Assembly (NCBI RefSeq): GCF_009184395.1
Contig: NZ_WEIC01000001.1
Location: 248,001 to 312,000 of the forward strand
Length of the DNA: 64,000 bases
Direction of reading: 5' to 3'
Source of the DNA: Amylibacter sp. SFDW26
Lineage (GTDB): Bacteria > Pseudomonadota > Alphaproteobacteria > Rhodobacterales > Rhodobacteraceae
Shown: positions 33,529-42,741 of the stretch, one piece after another
Numbering within the stretch: the stretch's first letter is position 1
How the letters are laid out: each line of letters opens with the position of its first letter
The notes under the pieces: model-generated
What the model saw: the letters and a program-made list of their open reading frames with translations, nothing else
Told to the model about the DNA's origin: nothing
Database searches by the model: none
Made by a program: the position numbers and the translations under genes

Positions 33529-34764
33529 TTAATCAAACCTATCTACGGCATAAGGGGATAGGTCTATATTGGTCGGTTTATCCAAAGCAATATCGCGGAT
33601 GATTTGCCCCACTTTTGGACCCATTGTAATGCCCAAATGTTGCCCACCAAATGCGTAAATTACATTTGGTGCTGATTTTGTCCGACCAAACATCGGTAAG
33701 CTGTCAGCCAGCGTTGGGCGTGAACCCATCCATGTTCCTTTGCCATCCCAAGTTAGATCGGGGTAAACCTGTTTGATGCTTCTCTCTAAATAATCAATTG
33801 GGGATTTAGAAGCGGCTGTATCTAAAGGCGCGAATTCTGTCGTACCTGCACATCGTAGGCCATCTGCCATAGGTGTGAGACCGTATTTAGCATCTGTCAC
33901 CATATAGGGCTGATCGGGTTTATGACTGGGGTTGCTGAGCATAATATGATAACCGCGTTCCCCTTGCAGTGGGATTTTGTGACCGAATGTTCTGGCCAGC
34001 TTTTGGGACCATGCGCCAGTCGCCAGAATGATCGTATTAGCGATATGTTCTTTACCACCTTTAAAGGTTACGCGGTCGGGGCCGATATCTACGACTTCTT
34101 TTTCTATAAATGTACCACCATTGGCTGTGAAATGGTTGGCAATACTGGCAACATATCCTGCGGGATCTGTTAACCAACCGTGATTTTGGAATGCTGCGCC
34201 GAATTTATAACTATCACCCAATGCTGGATCGCGTTCTTTGAGCTCAGCAAAGTCGCGTTCAATCCATTGAACGCCAAGTGATTTCTTTAAGTCGTTTATA
34301 TAAATATCTGACAGGTAATTTGTTTTTTGAGGATAAAGAAATATGAATTCGCCCTTTTGAATAAATGCGGCGGCATTCGTGCCCTTAGTGAAGTTTATAT
34401 GTTGATCGACTGTATCATAGATCAGGTTATTCATAGCTTGCATTGTCTGAGGGATGCGATCCTTCATTGCATTTCGTAAAACAGGTATAGCCCATGGCAT
34501 AAGCTTAAATAGATAAGACCATTTGATGTTCACTGGGCTGTCTTTTGACAATAACCATTTGGGTATTTGCGATATCATCGCTTGATCAAGGATGGGTGCA
34601 ATGGCTTCGCGGGCAAGAATGCCTGCATTGCCATAAGATGTTTGTGCGGGATCCCCTGGGCGCATCCGATCCACCAATGTAACGGATTGATCTGCGCGGC
34701 GCAGAGCCTCTGCAATACAGACGCCTGTGATGCCTGCGCCAATGACGAGTATCTTTTGTTTCAT
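33529..34764 (-). CDS. D-amino acid dehydrogenase-like FAD oxidoreductase
   Basis: A 411-residue DAO-family flavoenzyme. The FAD loop is ILVIGAGITGVCIAEALRRA, and the DadA-like marks are PGDPAQTSYGNAGIL, GYHIMLSN and GSRPTLADSLPMFG plus the terminal FAD loop YAFGGQHLGITMGPKVG. DadA-type enzymes oxidise D-amino acids with membrane quinones as acceptors; hydroxyproline and other amines are used by relatives. The divergent LysR gene 238 bp away may control it. Confidence 0.85.
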   Translation of the reverse strand: MKQKILVIGAGITGVCIAEALRRADQSVTLVDRMRPGDPAQTSYGNAGILAREAIAPILDQAMISQIPKWLLSKDSPVNIKWSYLFKLMPWAIPVLRNAMKDRIPQTMQAMNNLIYDTVDQHINFTKGTNAAAFIQKGEFIFLYPQKTNYLSDIYINDLKKSLGVQWIERDFAELKERDPALGDSYKFGAAFQNHGWLTDPAGYVASIANHFTANGGTFIEKEVVDIGPDRVTFKGGKEHIANTIILATGAWSQKLARTFGHKIPLQGERGYHIMLSNPSHKPDQPYMVTDAKYGLTPMADGLRCAGTTEFAPLDTAASKSPIDYLERSIKQVYPDLTWDGKGTWMGSRPTLADSLPMFGRTKSAPNVIYAFGGQHLGITMGPKVGQIIRDIALDKPTNIDLSPYAVDRFD

Positions 34765-34962
34765 ATGAAAGCTTCATCTTATCTGAAAGAGGTTGTCAAT
34801 TATATGAAGTGTGCTTGATTTAATTGTATAATGCGAACATTCTATGTTAACTGTTTGTAACGAAAACGCTTTACATTTTTCGCCACTTACAAAATAGATT
34901 TTATGTCTCTTATCTTGTAAGGATAAAGTGAGCGCTTCACGTGCTTATATAGAGTGTGTAAC

Positions 34963-34977
34963 ATGGCAATATGCCAT
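34963..34977. promoter_or_regulatory. Inverted repeat upstream of lysR
   Basis: ATGGCA-ATA-TGCCAT lies 26 bp before the LysR start in the 238-bp divergent region. It may be an autoregulatory site or, with the following T run, an attenuator-like hairpin. Confidence 0.35.
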
Positions 34978-35002
34978 TTTTGGGAAATGGGTAGTCGTCT
35001 AG

Positions 35003-35971
35003 ATGGTTGATATTCCAGGTAAAATGACGCTTTGGGCGATTGAGATTTTTGTGGCCGCTGTTGAAGAAGGCACGATTTCACTTGCTGCAAAGCGTTTGAA
35101 TGCAAGCCCATCGTCGGTTTCACAGCAATTAACCAACCTTGAAGCCGCCCTTGGTGTGCTTTTGTTGAACCGTTCCTCGCGCCCAATGGAATTAACATCT
35201 GCGGGTGCATTGTTTTTGCGTCGTGCGGAAACAATCCTGGCAGAGGCCACGCAAGCCAAGGCTGAATTGGCTGTGTTTAATTATAGTCAAATGATCCGGC
35301 TGCGGTTGGGGATGATCGATGACTTTGATGCGGATGTGACACCCGCTTTGATGGCAGGGCTTTCCAAGAAGTTAACAGGCTGCCAATTTTTGCTGGAAAG
35401 TGGCTCTAGCTATCGTTTGGCGTCTGATCTTGAATCGCGCTTTATGGATGTGGTTGTTGCTGCTGATTTGGATATCACAGCGGATTGGATGGAAGTTCAC
35501 CCGATCCTAACAGAGCCGTTCGTAGTGGCTGTTCCAAAGGGCACGGTTGACCCGAATAGCGATATTCTTTCGCAATTGCTGACATTGCCGTTCATTCGTT
35601 ATTCATCGCGCCAAATGATGGGGCGCCAGATTGAGGCTCATTTATCGCGCCAACGTATCAACCTGCCAAATAAATTCGAATTCGACAGTTACCACGCGAT
35701 CTTGTGCATGGTTTCGGCGGGTTCTGGTTGGACGATTACAACATCACTGGGTTATATGCGTGCACGCAGGTTTCATGATGATGTGGATATCCTGCCCTTG
35801 CCGTTCAAAGAATTGTCGCGGACAATTTCATTGATCGCGCGTAAAGGTGTTTTGGATACAGTTCCTTATGATATCGCACAGCAAATTCGCCCGCTTGTCA
35901 CGTCAATGCTGGTGGATCCATGTGTTGAAAAATTTCCTTGGATGAAAGATAAACTGATCATCCAAGAATAG
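35003..35971 (+). CDS. LysR family transcriptional regulator
   Basis: A 322-residue LysR regulator with the N-terminal helix-turn-helix IEIFVAAVEEGTISLAAKRLNASPSSVSQQLTNLEAALG and an effector domain from about residue 95. The C-terminal tail extends slightly beyond usual length. It lies between the DadA-like gene (divergent) and the amino-transferase/polyamine-type group (convergent), and may act on either. Confidence 0.9.
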   Translation: MVDIPGKMTLWAIEIFVAAVEEGTISLAAKRLNASPSSVSQQLTNLEAALGVLLLNRSSRPMELTSAGALFLRRAETILAEATQAKAELAVFNYSQMIRLRLGMIDDFDADVTPALMAGLSKKLTGCQFLLESGSSYRLASDLESRFMDVVVAADLDITADWMEVHPILTEPFVVAVPKGTVDPNSDILSQLLTLPFIRYSSRQMMGRQIEAHLSRQRINLPNKFEFDSYHAILCMVSAGSGWTITTSLGYMRARRFHDDVDILPLPFKELSRTISLIARKGVLDTVPYDIAQQIRPLVTSMLVDPCVEKFPWMKDKLIIQE

Positions 35972-35988
35972 GGTAAAGGACTGATAAA

Positions 35989-37170
35989 TCAGGCTGCTTT
36001 TCCAGATTTGATTTGTTCTACCGAGGCCAAAAGTACATCACCAATCGTGTTGACCTCTTCAAGCGTTAATGCTGCTGGAAGACGTACATCACATGCACGT
36101 GCCAGCATCGCTTTGGTTTTTGGTAATTCAGGTGTTTCTCCTAAGAATTTCCAATTCCAATAAGCGCGGGCGTTACCCGTGTGTAGGCCGAATATGCTGA
36201 CAGGTACACCTTGTGTATGAGCTTCTGCCATAAAGGCTTGTGCTTGGCTGTTTGTGAAACCAATAAGGTTGAATTGAATGCTGTCTGGTGCGCGTTTTTC
36301 AGGTGCTAATGCTTCAGGCACATCGAAATAAGGGGAACTGTTCAGTTGGTTTGCAAGGCTGTCGTGATTGCGTAGGCCATCATCAACGCGGCGCTCAACC
36401 TCTTTTAACTGTGGGCGGATAACAGCGGCAGATAGGTTGCTCATACGTGTATTGTAAAGTGGTAGTTCGTTTTGGTATTTACTGAACGCGTTGCAATCTA
36501 GCCCATGTTTTTGCCAGTTACTTTCGTATGCACCAGACATGATCACACATTTAGCAATCATATCAGCATCGTCAGTGACCAAAATACCGCCTTCACCGCC
36601 GTTGACCAATTTGTAGGATTGGAAACTGAAGCAACCAACTTTGCCGATTGTTCCGATTTTTTGGCCGTTCCAAGTCGTGCCCAATGAATGAGCGGCATCT
36701 TCGATCAATGGAATGTCTTTTTCATCACAAAGCGCTTTGATTGCATCCATATCGGATGTGTGACCGCGCATGTGGCTGATGAGAACGGCTTCGATATCAT
36801 CTGTGAATTTTGCAGCAAAGTCTTCTACATCGATACGATAATTATCGTTTACTTCGACCAAAACTGGGGTGCAATTTGCGTGAATGACTGCGGATGGAAC
36901 CGCTGCGAATGTAAAGGCAGGGATCAGGACTTTGGCATTATGTGAAAGTTCTAAGCCGCGTAGTGTTAAGAATAGTGCCGCAGAACAAGAAGCCACAGCC
37001 AAAGCGTATTTAGAACCCATCATGGCGGCGAATTCTTTTTCCAACAGTGTTACTGGGGCATCTTCAGATGCGTGGTAACGGAATAAATCGCCGCTTTCTA
37101 AAAGGGCATCAATATAGGCGCGTGCTTCTTCTGGAATTGGCTCTGCTTGGTGGAAATTCTTCTTTAGCAT
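35989..37170 (-). CDS. DegT/DnrJ/EryC1/StrS family aminotransferase
   Basis: A 393-residue PLP enzyme of the sugar-aminotransferase type. The PLP lysine is in GCFSFQSYKLVNGGEGGILVT; VLIPAFTFAAVPSAVIHANC and IPLIEDAAHSLGTTWNG are typical. Members make amino sugars or related amines. No nucleotide-sugar genes are here; it stands downstream of amine-catabolism genes, so the substrate may be unusual. A perfect 17-bp palindrome 19 bp upstream of the ATG suggests its own regulated promoter. Confidence 0.87.
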   Translation of the reverse strand: MLKKNFHQAEPIPEEARAYIDALLESGDLFRYHASEDAPVTLLEKEFAAMMGSKYALAVASCSAALFLTLRGLELSHNAKVLIPAFTFAAVPSAVIHANCTPVLVEVNDNYRIDVEDFAAKFTDDIEAVLISHMRGHTSDMDAIKALCDEKDIPLIEDAAHSLGTTWNGQKIGTIGKVGCFSFQSYKLVNGGEGGILVTDDADMIAKCVIMSGAYESNWQKHGLDCNAFSKYQNELPLYNTRMSNLSAAVIRPQLKEVERRVDDGLRNHDSLANQLNSSPYFDVPEALAPEKRAPDSIQFNLIGFTNSQAQAFMAEAHTQGVPVSIFGLHTGNARAYWNWKFLGETPELPKTKAMLARACDVRLPAALTLEEVNTIGDVLLASVEQIKSGKAA

Positions 37171-37188
37171 AACATTCTTTCGTATTAT

Positions 37189-37205
37189 CCGAAACTGAGT
37201 TTCGG
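37189..37205. promoter_or_regulatory. Perfect palindrome upstream of the DegT aminotransferase
   Basis: CCGAAACT-G-AGTTTCGG has 8-bp arms around a single central base and lies 19-35 bp before the DegT start. The TTTTT on its plus-strand side means it could also be a terminator-like hairpin, but no plus-strand gene ends there, so an operator is more likely. Confidence 0.5.
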
Positions 37206-37269
37206 TTTTTATAGATGTAATTTTATGCTGTGACTACCCAATAATTGCAACAGATTTATGAAAGGCGAA

Positions 37270-38577
37270 TTAAAGCCCAAGTCGGTCGCGTAGAGCGTAC
37301 CAAGTCATGGCTAAAACGAGACCTGGCCAGCGTAAATGCGCGCCACCTGGAAAGTTATGTGTGGGGATATGTGCCATGGCATCAAATTGTTCTGCGTTGC
37401 CTTGAATCGCGCGCGATACGATTTTTCCAGCCATCGTTGCCATGCCAACACCGTGACCTGAATAACCAGATAGAGAATAACATGTTGAGCTAAGTCTTTG
37501 AAAGTTAGGCATTCTATTCAATGTAATGCCGAGTGTGCCGCCCCATGCATATTCGATCTTGGCGTTTTTTAATTGCGGATAAACCTCTAGCATGGGTTTG
37601 CGCACAAGGGATGCGATGTCTTTTGGAAAACGGTAACCATAGGTTTCACCACCCCCAAACAGCATGCGGTTGTCTGCGCTGCGTCTGAAATAGTTTACAA
37701 CGAATTTACTATCAGCCACGGCGACGTCTTGTGCGATTAAACTTTCGGCCATGTCTTGTTCCAATGGCTCGGTTGCAGCGATGAAATTGTTGATTGGCAT
37801 GACTTTTGCGGCTGTTTTGCCCTCAAGTTTGCCCAAGTAGCCATTGCAGGCATAAATCAGGTTGGTTGCTGTGACATGTCCTTGTTTGGTGCATATTTGA
37901 TGGGTGCTGTTACGTTGAACTTTGGTTACTTCTGAGGTTTCATAAATTTGAACACCGGCGCTTGCAGCGGCCTTTGCTAACCCTAAAGCGTAGTTTAGAG
38001 GGTGCAGATGTGCGCCCCCCATATCCAATGTACCACCATGATAAGCCTCTGATCCGATCAATGCACGGGTCTGGTCAAAATCGAGTGCTGTGATTTTATC
38101 ATAGCCGTAATCACGGTTTAATTTTTCAACATAAGCATGATCATGCCCAACATCAGACGCATGCCAATTGGCGTGTGCGATACCATCGCGCAGATCGCAC
38201 TCTATGTTATGCGTTTTGATTAAGCCACGCGCGGTATCCGTGGCTTCTAACGCGATGTTCCAAAGTTTTTTGGCTGGGCCTATACCCAGCAGTTTTTCCA
38301 GATAATCTTGCTCTTGGTTATGCCCGCTGCCCAATTGCCCACCATTGCGCCCAGAAGCACCCCAGCCAACGCGGTGGGCTTCTAAAACAGCAACTTTAAA
38401 CCCTGCTTGGGCTAAGTGCAGTGCGGCTGATAAGCCTGTATAACCGCCCCCGATAATGCAGACATCTGCCTTTACGGCACCCTTTAAGGTCGGGAAGGGC
38501 ACTAATGTGTTTGCTGTGGCTGCATACCAGCTGTTGGGATATGTGCCTAAACTATCATTTGAATGAAGGAGGTCCAT
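37270..38577 (-). CDS. FAD oxidase of the gamma-glutamylputrescine oxidase (PuuB/OrdL) type
   Basis: A 435-residue DAO-family flavoprotein. The FAD motif VCIIGGGYTGLSAALHLAQAGFKVAVLEAHRVGWGASGRNGGQLG is the hallmark of PuuB/OrdL, which oxidise gamma-glutamyl-putrescine or similar amines; the start SWYAATANTLVPFPTLKGAVKADV also matches. It overlaps the upstream glutamine synthetase-like ligase by 1 nt (TGATG), giving the ligase-oxidase pair of the gamma-glutamyl polyamine pathway. Confidence 0.87.
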   Translation of the reverse strand: MDLLHSNDSLGTYPNSWYAATANTLVPFPTLKGAVKADVCIIGGGYTGLSAALHLAQAGFKVAVLEAHRVGWGASGRNGGQLGSGHNQEQDYLEKLLGIGPAKKLWNIALEATDTARGLIKTHNIECDLRDGIAHANWHASDVGHDHAYVEKLNRDYGYDKITALDFDQTRALIGSEAYHGGTLDMGGAHLHPLNYALGLAKAAASAGVQIYETSEVTKVQRNSTHQICTKQGHVTATNLIYACNGYLGKLEGKTAAKVMPINNFIAATEPLEQDMAESLIAQDVAVADSKFVVNYFRRSADNRMLFGGGETYGYRFPKDIASLVRKPMLEVYPQLKNAKIEYAWGGTLGITLNRMPNFQRLSSTCYSLSGYSGHGVGMATMAGKIVSRAIQGNAEQFDAMAHIPTHNFPGGAHLRWPGLVLAMTWYALRDRLGL

Positions 38578-39947
38578 CAGACACTCATAAGCAAATGTTC
38601 ACGCTCCCACGGGGAAATCACTTGCTGGAACTCTTCATTTTCTGCCGTTTTAATAGCACGGTAAATTCTTACGAAATGTTCGCCCATTACGTCTGCTAAT
38701 TCTGGACAATCATCCAATAGAACCAGTGCGTCATGGATTGTTTCTGGAATTTGGCTGTGCCCAAAGTATGCAACGCCTTTGGCGGCTTTGCGTGGCTGAA
38801 TGCCTTTTTTCATACCCAAATATCCGCAAGCAAGACTTGCAGCTATGGCGATATATGGATTGCAATCCATACCTGCAACGCGGTTTTCGACACGGCGTGC
38901 TGCTGGCACTGATGTTGGGATGCGAATGCCTGTTGTACGATTATCAGCGGCCCATTCCAGATTGGTTGGGGCCGAGTATTCGGCAACGAAACGGCGGTAT
39001 GAATTCACATAAGGTGCGATAAAAGCCAATCCAGCCGGTAGATATTCTTGTAGACCGCCAATGAAATGATTGTGCAAATCTGTGGCTTTGCCTTTTTCAT
39101 CTGTGAACAAATTTTTGCCTGTCTTTGGATCAACGATTGAATGATGGATATGCATCGCAGATCCAGGCTGGTCCGCCATAGGTTTTGCCATGAACGTGGC
39201 AAAGCAATTGTGACGTAATGCGGCTTCTTTGATCAAGCGTTTAAAATAGAACACTTCATCAGCCAATCTGAGTGGATCACCATGTTTCAGATTGATTTCT
39301 ATCTGACCGCCACCTCCTTCTTGGATAATCGTGTCGATTTCTAAACCTTGGGCTTCGGCAAAATCATATATGTCGTCAATGACAGGCCCGTATTCATCAA
39401 CTGCTGACATGGAATAGGATTGTTGGCTTGCCGCAGGGCGACCTGTGCGCCCGATCATTGGTTCGATTGGAACATTTGGATCAACGTTAGGGCTGACCAG
39501 ATAAAATTCCATTTCAGGCGCTACAACTGGCACCCAGCCCTCTTTTTCGTAAAGAGCGATAACGCGTTTCAATACATTGCGCGGCACCATTGGAATTGGT
39601 TTGCCTTTTTGATCCTCAACGTCGTGGATCACTTGAAGTGTGATGTCGCCTGTCCAAGGGGCCGCTGTGGCAGAGGAAAAATCTGGTTTTAACACCATAT
39701 CACCTTCGACATATTGGTCTTTTAGATCGTCAATGTCGGCGTAACCGCCAGTAACTGTTTGGTAGTAAATAACATCAGGCATGTACATATGGTCCATGCT
39801 TGAAAACTTGAGCGCAGGCATAGCTTTGCCGCGCGCAATCCCTGTGGTGTCTGCAACGATGCATTCCACTTCTTCCAGTCTGCGTCCGTTGATATAGTCG
39901 CGTGCAGCTTGCGGTATTTGATCCAGCCAGTCATTTTGCGTGCTCAT
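38577..39947 (-). CDS. Glutamine synthetase family ligase (gamma-glutamyl-polyamine synthetase type)
   Basis: A 456-residue member of the glutamine synthetase fold. Metal and ATP motifs: VAPEMEFYLV, EGGGGQIEINLKHGD, FMAKPMADQPGSAMHIHHS and NRTTGIRIPTSVPAARRVENRVAGMDCNPYIAIAA. The start and length match PuuA/GlnA3-like ligases, which join glutamate to putrescine or other amines, more than assimilatory GlnA. Coupled to the PuuB-like oxidase and preceded by an amidotransferase gene. Confidence 0.87.
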   Translation of the reverse strand: MSTQNDWLDQIPQAARDYINGRRLEEVECIVADTTGIARGKAMPALKFSSMDHMYMPDVIYYQTVTGGYADIDDLKDQYVEGDMVLKPDFSSATAAPWTGDITLQVIHDVEDQKGKPIPMVPRNVLKRVIALYEKEGWVPVVAPEMEFYLVSPNVDPNVPIEPMIGRTGRPAASQQSYSMSAVDEYGPVIDDIYDFAEAQGLEIDTIIQEGGGGQIEINLKHGDPLRLADEVFYFKRLIKEAALRHNCFATFMAKPMADQPGSAMHIHHSIVDPKTGKNLFTDEKGKATDLHNHFIGGLQEYLPAGLAFIAPYVNSYRRFVAEYSAPTNLEWAADNRTTGIRIPTSVPAARRVENRVAGMDCNPYIAIAASLACGYLGMKKGIQPRKAAKGVAYFGHSQIPETIHDALVLLDDCPELADVMGEHFVRIYRAIKTAENEEFQQVISPWEREHLLMSV

Positions 39948-39956
39948 GATGTCCCC

Positions 39957-40643
39957 TTAGCATTTGGACTGTTTGAAGATAGCGGTAAACATATCTGCGA
40001 TTGTTTCTGCTTGTGTTGGGCTATCTATACGCGATTGTGCTTCTGTGACCAAATCTTTGGGTACAGCACCTTTGCCATGGTGATCGATCAGACCTTGAAC
40101 AATATCGCTGCCAAATTCTGGGTGTGGTTGAGTGGTCATAACGGTATCGCCATAAGCAAGAAATGCATATTTGCAAAAGTCGCTAGAGCCAATAACACGA
40201 GCATCTTTTGGTAATTCAACAACTTGGTCTTGGTGCCATGCGTTCAATTGCATCGGAGTATCTTGACCATCCATCAGATAGTCTGTGTGACCAATAGACC
40301 AGCCACCGTCGAATTTCTCAACTTTGCCACCTAAAGCTTGAGCAATGATTTGATGGCCAAAACATACGCCAACTAATGGGATGTTTGCTGCGTATATCGC
40401 GCGGATAAACTCTTCTAATGGTGGAATCCAAGGGTGGTCTTCATAGACGCCATGTCTTGAACCTGTGATGAGCCATCCGTCTGCATCTTTTATAGATGTG
40501 GGAAAAACAGCATTAACGATACTGTAACGGTCAAATTCAAAGCCGCGATTGGCCAAGAAACGTTCAAACATATCTGGATATTCGCCATGTTTGGCTGAGA
40601 CTTGCTCTGGCGTAATGCCTGTTTGCAAAATACCGATTCTCAT
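39957..40643 (-). CDS. Class I glutamine amidotransferase-like protein
   Basis: A 228-residue GATase1 domain protein. The catalytic triad is visible: Cys in LVGVCFGHQIIAQALGG and His-Glu in MTTQPHPEFG. No synthase domain is fused. In this context it may hydrolyse gamma-glutamyl products, like PuuD in the E. coli pathway (which is of a related fold), but it is shorter and not clearly PuuD. It is the first gene of the group, 9 nt before the ligase gene, and faces gcdH over a 143-bp promoter region. Confidence 0.82.
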   Translation of the reverse strand: MRIGILQTGITPEQVSAKHGEYPDMFERFLANRGFEFDRYSIVNAVFPTSIKDADGWLITGSRHGVYEDHPWIPPLEEFIRAIYAANIPLVGVCFGHQIIAQALGGKVEKFDGGWSIGHTDYLMDGQDTPMQLNAWHQDQVVELPKDARVIGSSDFCKYAFLAYGDTVMTTQPHPEFGSDIVQGLIDHHGKGAVPKDLVTEAQSRIDSPTQAETIADMFTAIFKQSKC

Positions 40644-40699
40644 TCATCACCTGTTTCATCTTGTCTCATGGCTAGCAGAGGGCTTGTGGGGTGCGCAAG

Positions 40700-40719
40700 A
40701 ATAATTTGATCAAATTATT
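40700..40719. promoter_or_regulatory. 20-bp perfect palindrome between the amidotransferase gene and gcdH
   Basis: AATAATTTGATCAAATTATT is an uninterrupted 20-bp palindrome in the middle of the 143-bp divergent promoter region, 57 bp from the amidotransferase start and 68 bp from gcdH. It suits a dimeric regulator that controls both directions. Confidence 0.6.
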
Positions 40720-40786
40720 TGCGGATACCTCTTGCGAACCCTGATTTCCCTCGTTAGCCATACCATATTGATTGATGGAGTTTGCA

Positions 40787-42010
40787 ATGCCGAGCGATAA
40801 ACCAGTTCTTAAAGCCAAAGATAATCCGTCCTTATCATCGTTTGATTGGGAAGATCCTTTGATGCTGGAAACCCAATTGAGCGAAGAAGAACGGATGATC
40901 CGCGACTCTGCACGGGCATATGCACAAGACAAGCTACAGCCACGTGTGATTGAAGCTTATGCGAATGAACAGACAGACCCTGTGATTTTTCGCGAAATGG
41001 GTGAAATGGGACTATTGGGGGCAACAGTTCCAGAGCAATATGGTGGTTTGGGCGCCAATTATGTGACATACGGTTTGGTTGCGCGTGAGATTGAGCGTGT
41101 CGATAGCGGATATCGTTCAATGATGTCTGTGCAATCTTCGTTAGTGATGTACCCCATCTATGCTTACGGTAGTGAAGAACAGCGGGTGAAGTATTTGCCA
41201 AAACTGTCTTCCGGGGAATTTATTGGTTGTTTTGGTCTAACAGAACCTGATGCAGGTTCTGATCCAGCAGGTATGAAGACACGCGCTGAGAAAACGGCGA
41301 ATGGGTATAAGATCAGTGGCTCAAAGATGTGGATTTCAAACGCGCCAATTGCTGATGTGTTTGTGGTTTGGGCAAAATCTGATGCGCATGATGGCAAGAT
41401 CAAAGGCTTTGTTCTGGAAAAAGGCATGGAAGGCCTGTCTGCCCCCAAGATTGATGGCAAACTGTCTTTACGCGCTTCGATCACAGGCGAGATTGTGATG
41501 GATGGTGTTGAGGTCGGCGAAGATGCATTGTTGCCAAATGTAGAAGGTTTGAAAGGCCCGTTTGGGTGTTTGAACCGCGCACGTTATGGTATTTCTTGGG
41601 GTGTTATGGGGGCAGCGGAATTCTGTTGGCACGCATCACGTCAATATGGGTTGGATCGCCATCAGTTTGGGCGCCCATTGGCACAAACACAGCTTTATCA
41701 GAAGAAATTGGCGGATATGCAAACGGATATTACCCTTGGGTTACAAGGTGCTTTGCAAGTTGGTCGTTTGATGGACGAAGCGAAAGCAGCACCAGAAATG
41801 ATTAGTATGATGAAACGCAATAACTGCGGTAAAGCATTGGATATAGCGCGGATGTCACGTGATATGCATGGCGGTAATGGGATCAGTCAGGAATTTCAGG
41901 TGATGCGCCATATGGTGAACCTAGAAACTGTGAACACCTACGAAGGAGCGCATGATGTACATGCGCTGATCCTTGGGCGTGCACAAACGGGTTTGCAGGC
42001 TTTTTTCTAA
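40787..42010 (+). CDS. gcdH: Glutaryl-CoA dehydrogenase
   Basis: A 407-residue acyl-CoA dehydrogenase of the GcdH branch, which oxidises and decarboxylates glutaryl-CoA to crotonyl-CoA with FAD and electron-transferring flavoprotein. Seen: [42 protein letters not shown], and the catalytic glutamate in [26 protein letters not shown] 40787 has GGAG 8 nt upstream. It belongs to lysine/tryptophan-derived glutarate catabolism. It overlaps the PhnD-like gene end by 4 bp. Confidence 0.93.
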   Translation: MPSDKPVLKAKDNPSLSSFDWEDPLMLETQLSEEERMIRDSARAYAQDKLQPRVIEAYANEQTDPVIFREMGEMGLLGATVPEQYGGLGANYVTYGLVAREIERVDSGYRSMMSVQSSLVMYPIYAYGSEEQRVKYLPKLSSGEFIGCFGLTEPDAGSDPAGMKTRAEKTANGYKISGSKMWISNAPIADVFVVWAKSDAHDGKIKGFVLEKGMEGLSAPKIDGKLSLRASITGEIVMDGVEVGEDALLPNVEGLKGPFGCLNRARYGISWGVMGAAEFCWHASRQYGLDRHQFGRPLAQTQLYQKKLADMQTDITLGLQGALQVGRLMDEAKAAPEMISMMKRNNCGKALDIARMSRDMHGGNGISQEFQVMRHMVNLETVNTYEGAHDVHALILGRAQTGLQAFF

Positions 42011-42741
42011 GGGTTGAGAACAGATAGGTAATCCGCGCTTGGGATGTCTATCAGCGCTTTGATACCTAAGATATCGCGATCAGACGCCGTTAGCTCTGCA
42101 ATTGCTGTTGCAACGGCTTGTCTGATATCATTTCGGTCAAAATGTAAGGCACAGATATAGGGTAGGCCTGGTGTAGCTGGTGTTGTGTCGATGATCCTTA
42201 AGGAACTTTCGTATCTATCATAGCGTTGAATGTCGCGCCATGTGACAGCATCTATGGCGGCTATGTCAGCGTCCCCCTTGGCGACCATTTGCGCGGAGGC
42301 GCGGTGAGCACCAGATAGGGTGATATTCTCAAACTTAAAACCCAGTTCTTTGGCCATGTTTTGTGGGGCGGCAAAGCCCGATTGGGATATTATAGCATTC
42401 ACAGCCAGTGTGGATGTTCTATAGTCGCTTATCTTTTCGCGGTCATCCTGAACATTCACAATCAGAACACTTTTATAATATCCCGCAGGGCAACCTGTAA
42501 TGTCAAAATCAGGCGTGCCGACCAATTGAACCTTGTCCTTAAGCACAAGGCGATAGGGCATGCCGCAGGTTTGACTGAAAACCATGTCTTGTTGTTGCCA
42601 ATGTGCAATCGTTTCAACATCACTTAGGGTTTGTGGGGCCTCTATTCCGATTTCTAAAAGCTGTATACGTATCGCGGACCAATATCGTTCATATGCTGCG
42701 TGGGTTTCTGGACGCATATACATAGGTAAACTAGCGATCAT
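42007..42741 (-). CDS. PhnD-like phosphonate/phosphate-binding fold protein without signal peptide
   Basis: A 244-residue protein with the fold of PhnD periplasmic binding proteins: [57 protein letters not shown] and [18 protein letters not shown]. No signal peptide or lipobox is present, so it appears cytoplasmic and is unlikely to serve a transporter. Such short leaderless forms recur in Rhodobacterales. It overlaps the upstream desaturase gene by 11 nt. Role unknown. Confidence 0.75.
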   Translation of the reverse strand: MIASLPMYMRPETHAAYERYWSAIRIQLLEIGIEAPQTLSDVETIAHWQQQDMVFSQTCGMPYRLVLKDKVQLVGTPDFDITGCPAGYYKSVLIVNVQDDREKISDYRTSTLAVNAIISQSGFAAPQNMAKELGFKFENITLSGAHRASAQMVAKGDADIAAIDAVTWRDIQRYDRYESSLRIIDTTPATPGLPYICALHFDRNDIRQAVATAIAELTASDRDILGIKALIDIPSADYLSVLNP

